Source of the DNA: Moorena bouillonii PNG
GTDB taxonomy: Bacteria; Cyanobacteriota; Cyanobacteriia; Cyanobacteriales; Coleofasciculaceae
NCBI RefSeq assembly: GCF_001942495.1
Contig: NZ_MKZS01000001.1
Span: 2,962,617-3,026,616, forward strand
Length of the DNA: 64,000 bases
Direction: 5' to 3'
Position numbers and translations under genes: made by a program. A model generated the notes under the pieces. The model did not search any database, was not told the DNA's origin, and saw only the letters and a list, made by a program, of their open reading frames with translations. Positions 62,792 through 64,000 of this stretch are shown here, piece by piece (the first letter of the stretch is position 1; each line of letters starts with the position of its first letter).

Positions 62792-63898
62792 CTACTGGGA
62801 TCGCAGGGTCACCTTGCCGCCGGCCGCCACCGCGAGGCGGGGGCCGCCGCGCTTGTGCTGCCAGTGAGTACCCTCGGAGTCCTGGCCGACCTGCTCCAGC
62901 TCCAGCCCCTCGGCGGCGAACCCGTTTCCCGCGGTCCGGGTGGTGAGCGCGAAGGAGGCGTAGCGGCCCAGACGAAGCTCCACGTCGCCACGGCGGCTCT
63001 CGACCTGCCACGAGCGAGCGTACTTGAGGGTCGACTCCAGCTCGATGTCCCCGCCCGCGCTTTCCACCGCCAGCTGCCCGGGCTCCAGCTGGTAGAGCAC
63101 GATCGCTCCCTCGCTGCTGCGGGCCTCGACCTGTTCCGCCTTGATGTCCGTGGCCTCGATGGAGCCCTCGCCGGATTGCAGGCTGACGGAGCCGGTCTGC
63201 ACGTCGGCCAACATCAGGTCGCCGGTTCCGGTCTGAAGCGAGAGCTGCCCGCCGCGCACGGTGCGCACATCCAGGGTTCCCCGGGCCGAGCGGGCGTCGA
63301 GGGTGCCGTAGAACTGCTGGACCCGGACCGCTCCGGCGGCGTTGGTCAGCGAGAGGTCTCCCCGGAACCGGGCGCAATCGATGGAGCCCACCGCCTGGCG
63401 CAAGGCCGCACGGGAATCCCTGGGCAGCCGGACTCGCAGGTGTACCGCCAGGGCGGGGGCCTTGCGCACGTTGCCCAGTTCGACCATGCGGCCGTCGTAC
63501 TCGGCGGTGACCGTGTCTTTCTTGAGCAGCGGCGTGACCCATCGCGAGATCAGTCCGCCCCGTTCCGCACGAGGCAGGCGGAAGGTCGTGTGGCGGTCAA
63601 CCGGGAAGGTCACCTGGACCCGGGTGCCGTCGATGCGGAACGCGATCGACTCCGCGAGGCTGCGGGCCAGTTCCGGGTCCTTGTGTTCGGCGATCACCGT
63701 CGCTTCGAGCAGCGCCTCTCCCGCCGGAGCATCTCCCTCGACCTGGATCGAACCGAGGAGGTTCTCGAGCTCCAGGGTGGACCCGGGCGGTAGCGCCACC
63801 CGGCCCTCGACGCTGCGTTGGATCGGGTCGCCGGCGTAGAGCGTGGGCCCGCAGAGAAGAACGGCAAGGATGGTCAGCAGCAACGGCAGTCGGCGCAT
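62792..63898 (-). CDS. DUF4097 family beta-helix-like exported protein
   Basis: 368 residues. Signal MRRLPLLLTILAVLLCGPTL with YAG cleavage. The rest is a run of short beta repeats: VEGRVALPPGSTLELENLLG, SLTNAAGAVRVQQFYGTLDA, LQTGTGDLMLADVQTGSVSL, QSGEGSIEATDIKAEQVEAR, SSEGAIVLYQLEPGQLAVES AGGDIELE, as in DUF4097/DUF2807 proteins. Exported, probably periplasmic or surface-bound; the role of the family is not known. GGAGG precedes the ATG. Confidence 0.85.
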   Translation of the reverse strand: MRRLPLLLTILAVLLCGPTLYAGDPIQRSVEGRVALPPGSTLELENLLGSIQVEGDAPAGEALLEATVIAEHKDPELARSLAESIAFRIDGTRVQVTFPVDRHTTFRLPRAERGGLISRWVTPLLKKDTVTAEYDGRMVELGNVRKAPALAVHLRVRLPRDSRAALRQAVGSIDCARFRGDLSLTNAAGAVRVQQFYGTLDARSARGTLDVRTVRGGQLSLQTGTGDLMLADVQTGSVSLQSGEGSIEATDIKAEQVEARSSEGAIVLYQLEPGQLAVESAGGDIELESTLKYARSWQVESRRGDVELRLGRYASFALTTRTAGNGFAAEGLELEQVGQDSEGTHWQHKRGGPRLAVAAGGKVTLRSQ

Positions 63899-64000
63899 GG
63901 GAGAACCTCCTGGCGTCGAACATAGGGTCCTTGCAGGGCAGGGTCACCCGCCGCGGGTTACCGTCTTGAAAGGGGATGACGCTCAGGGGAACAGCAGGCG
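63899..64000. other. Window edge
   Basis: About 100 GC-rich bases upstream of the DUF4097 gene. Too short to call a gene; an upstream partner gene on the minus strand may begin beyond the window. Confidence 0.4.

Noticed and set aside
1..64000. tRNA or rRNA genes
   Set aside because: I looked for TTCGANTC-type T-arms with acceptor pairing and for rRNA landmarks and saw none I could support.

Overview
The window joins two unlike pieces of DNA. Positions 1 to about 54,355 are AT-rich and clearly cyanobacterial. HIP1 octamers (GCGATCGC) are frequent, and the genes include chlM, menB, a Psb32-like TPM protein, pilMNOQ and bcsAB. Intergenic regions are full of heptanucleotide tandem repeats and small palindromic repeats of the kind seen in large-genome filamentous cyanobacteria; a Moorena/Lyngbya-like marine genome is my guess, not a proof. 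From about 54,355 to the end the DNA is strongly GC-rich, lacks these repeats and carries heterotroph-type genes. The switch falls inside a protein kinase gene that loses its C-terminus exactly there, so I read it as a chimeric join (associated bacterium or misassembly) unless reads prove otherwise.

Layout of the cyanobacterial part. 0-4.2 kb: the end of an NRPS condensation domain, a flippase facing it, a decayed BrnT/BrnA pair and a cupin lipoprotein. 4.3-7.9 kb: metH. 7.9-11.1 kb: a repeat-rich spacer, a small conserved gene and a T4 Rnl1-like RNA ligase with an internal stop. 11.4-15.0 kb: an imported-looking cassette (alcohol dehydrogenase, TetR, aldehyde dehydrogenase) with an operator-like palindrome and a transporter relic. 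15-17.3 kb: a CHAT relic, a four-copy 102-bp tandem array, and two tandem 33-residue membrane peptides downstream of a perfect CRP-type site. 17.7-22.8 kb: bcsB-bcsA for cellulose or a similar glucan. 22.8-31.4 kb: an accessory stretch with a disrupted Uma2 gene, a vMAP-like/NB-ARC/14-WD40 protein, a PIN toxin-antitoxin pair, gene relics and nested palindromes.

32-54 kb is mostly housekeeping: psb32-like, rph, a dCMP deaminase beside an archaeal-type thymidylate synthase, an FAD oxidoreductase, a cobalamin-pathway decarboxylase, HU, the pilQ-O-N-M cluster, folC, an IS605-type tnpB with a tnpA relic, chlM, DUF423, a glycosyltransferase and menB. 54.4-64 kb holds a truncated Ser/Thr kinase, an SRPBCC protein, a PPOX flavoprotein, a SEC-C protein, two lipoproteins (one DUF4382) with a sigma-54-like promoter before the second, an MBL-fold exonuclease-like protein, a short-chain dehydrogenase lacking the usual Tyr, a NeuC-type epimerase and a DUF4097 protein.

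The most unusual theme is repeat traffic through genes. A GTAGCGTGGCC palindrome is embedded in two different proteins in two different reading frames. A second element of about 50 bp with a GGCGAATTTAATTCGCC core has broken one gene, lengthened another and landed inside a copy of a third repeat. Heptamer arrays supply stop codons, and a 15-bp version has grown into a 12-unit peptide repeat inside an oxidoreductase.
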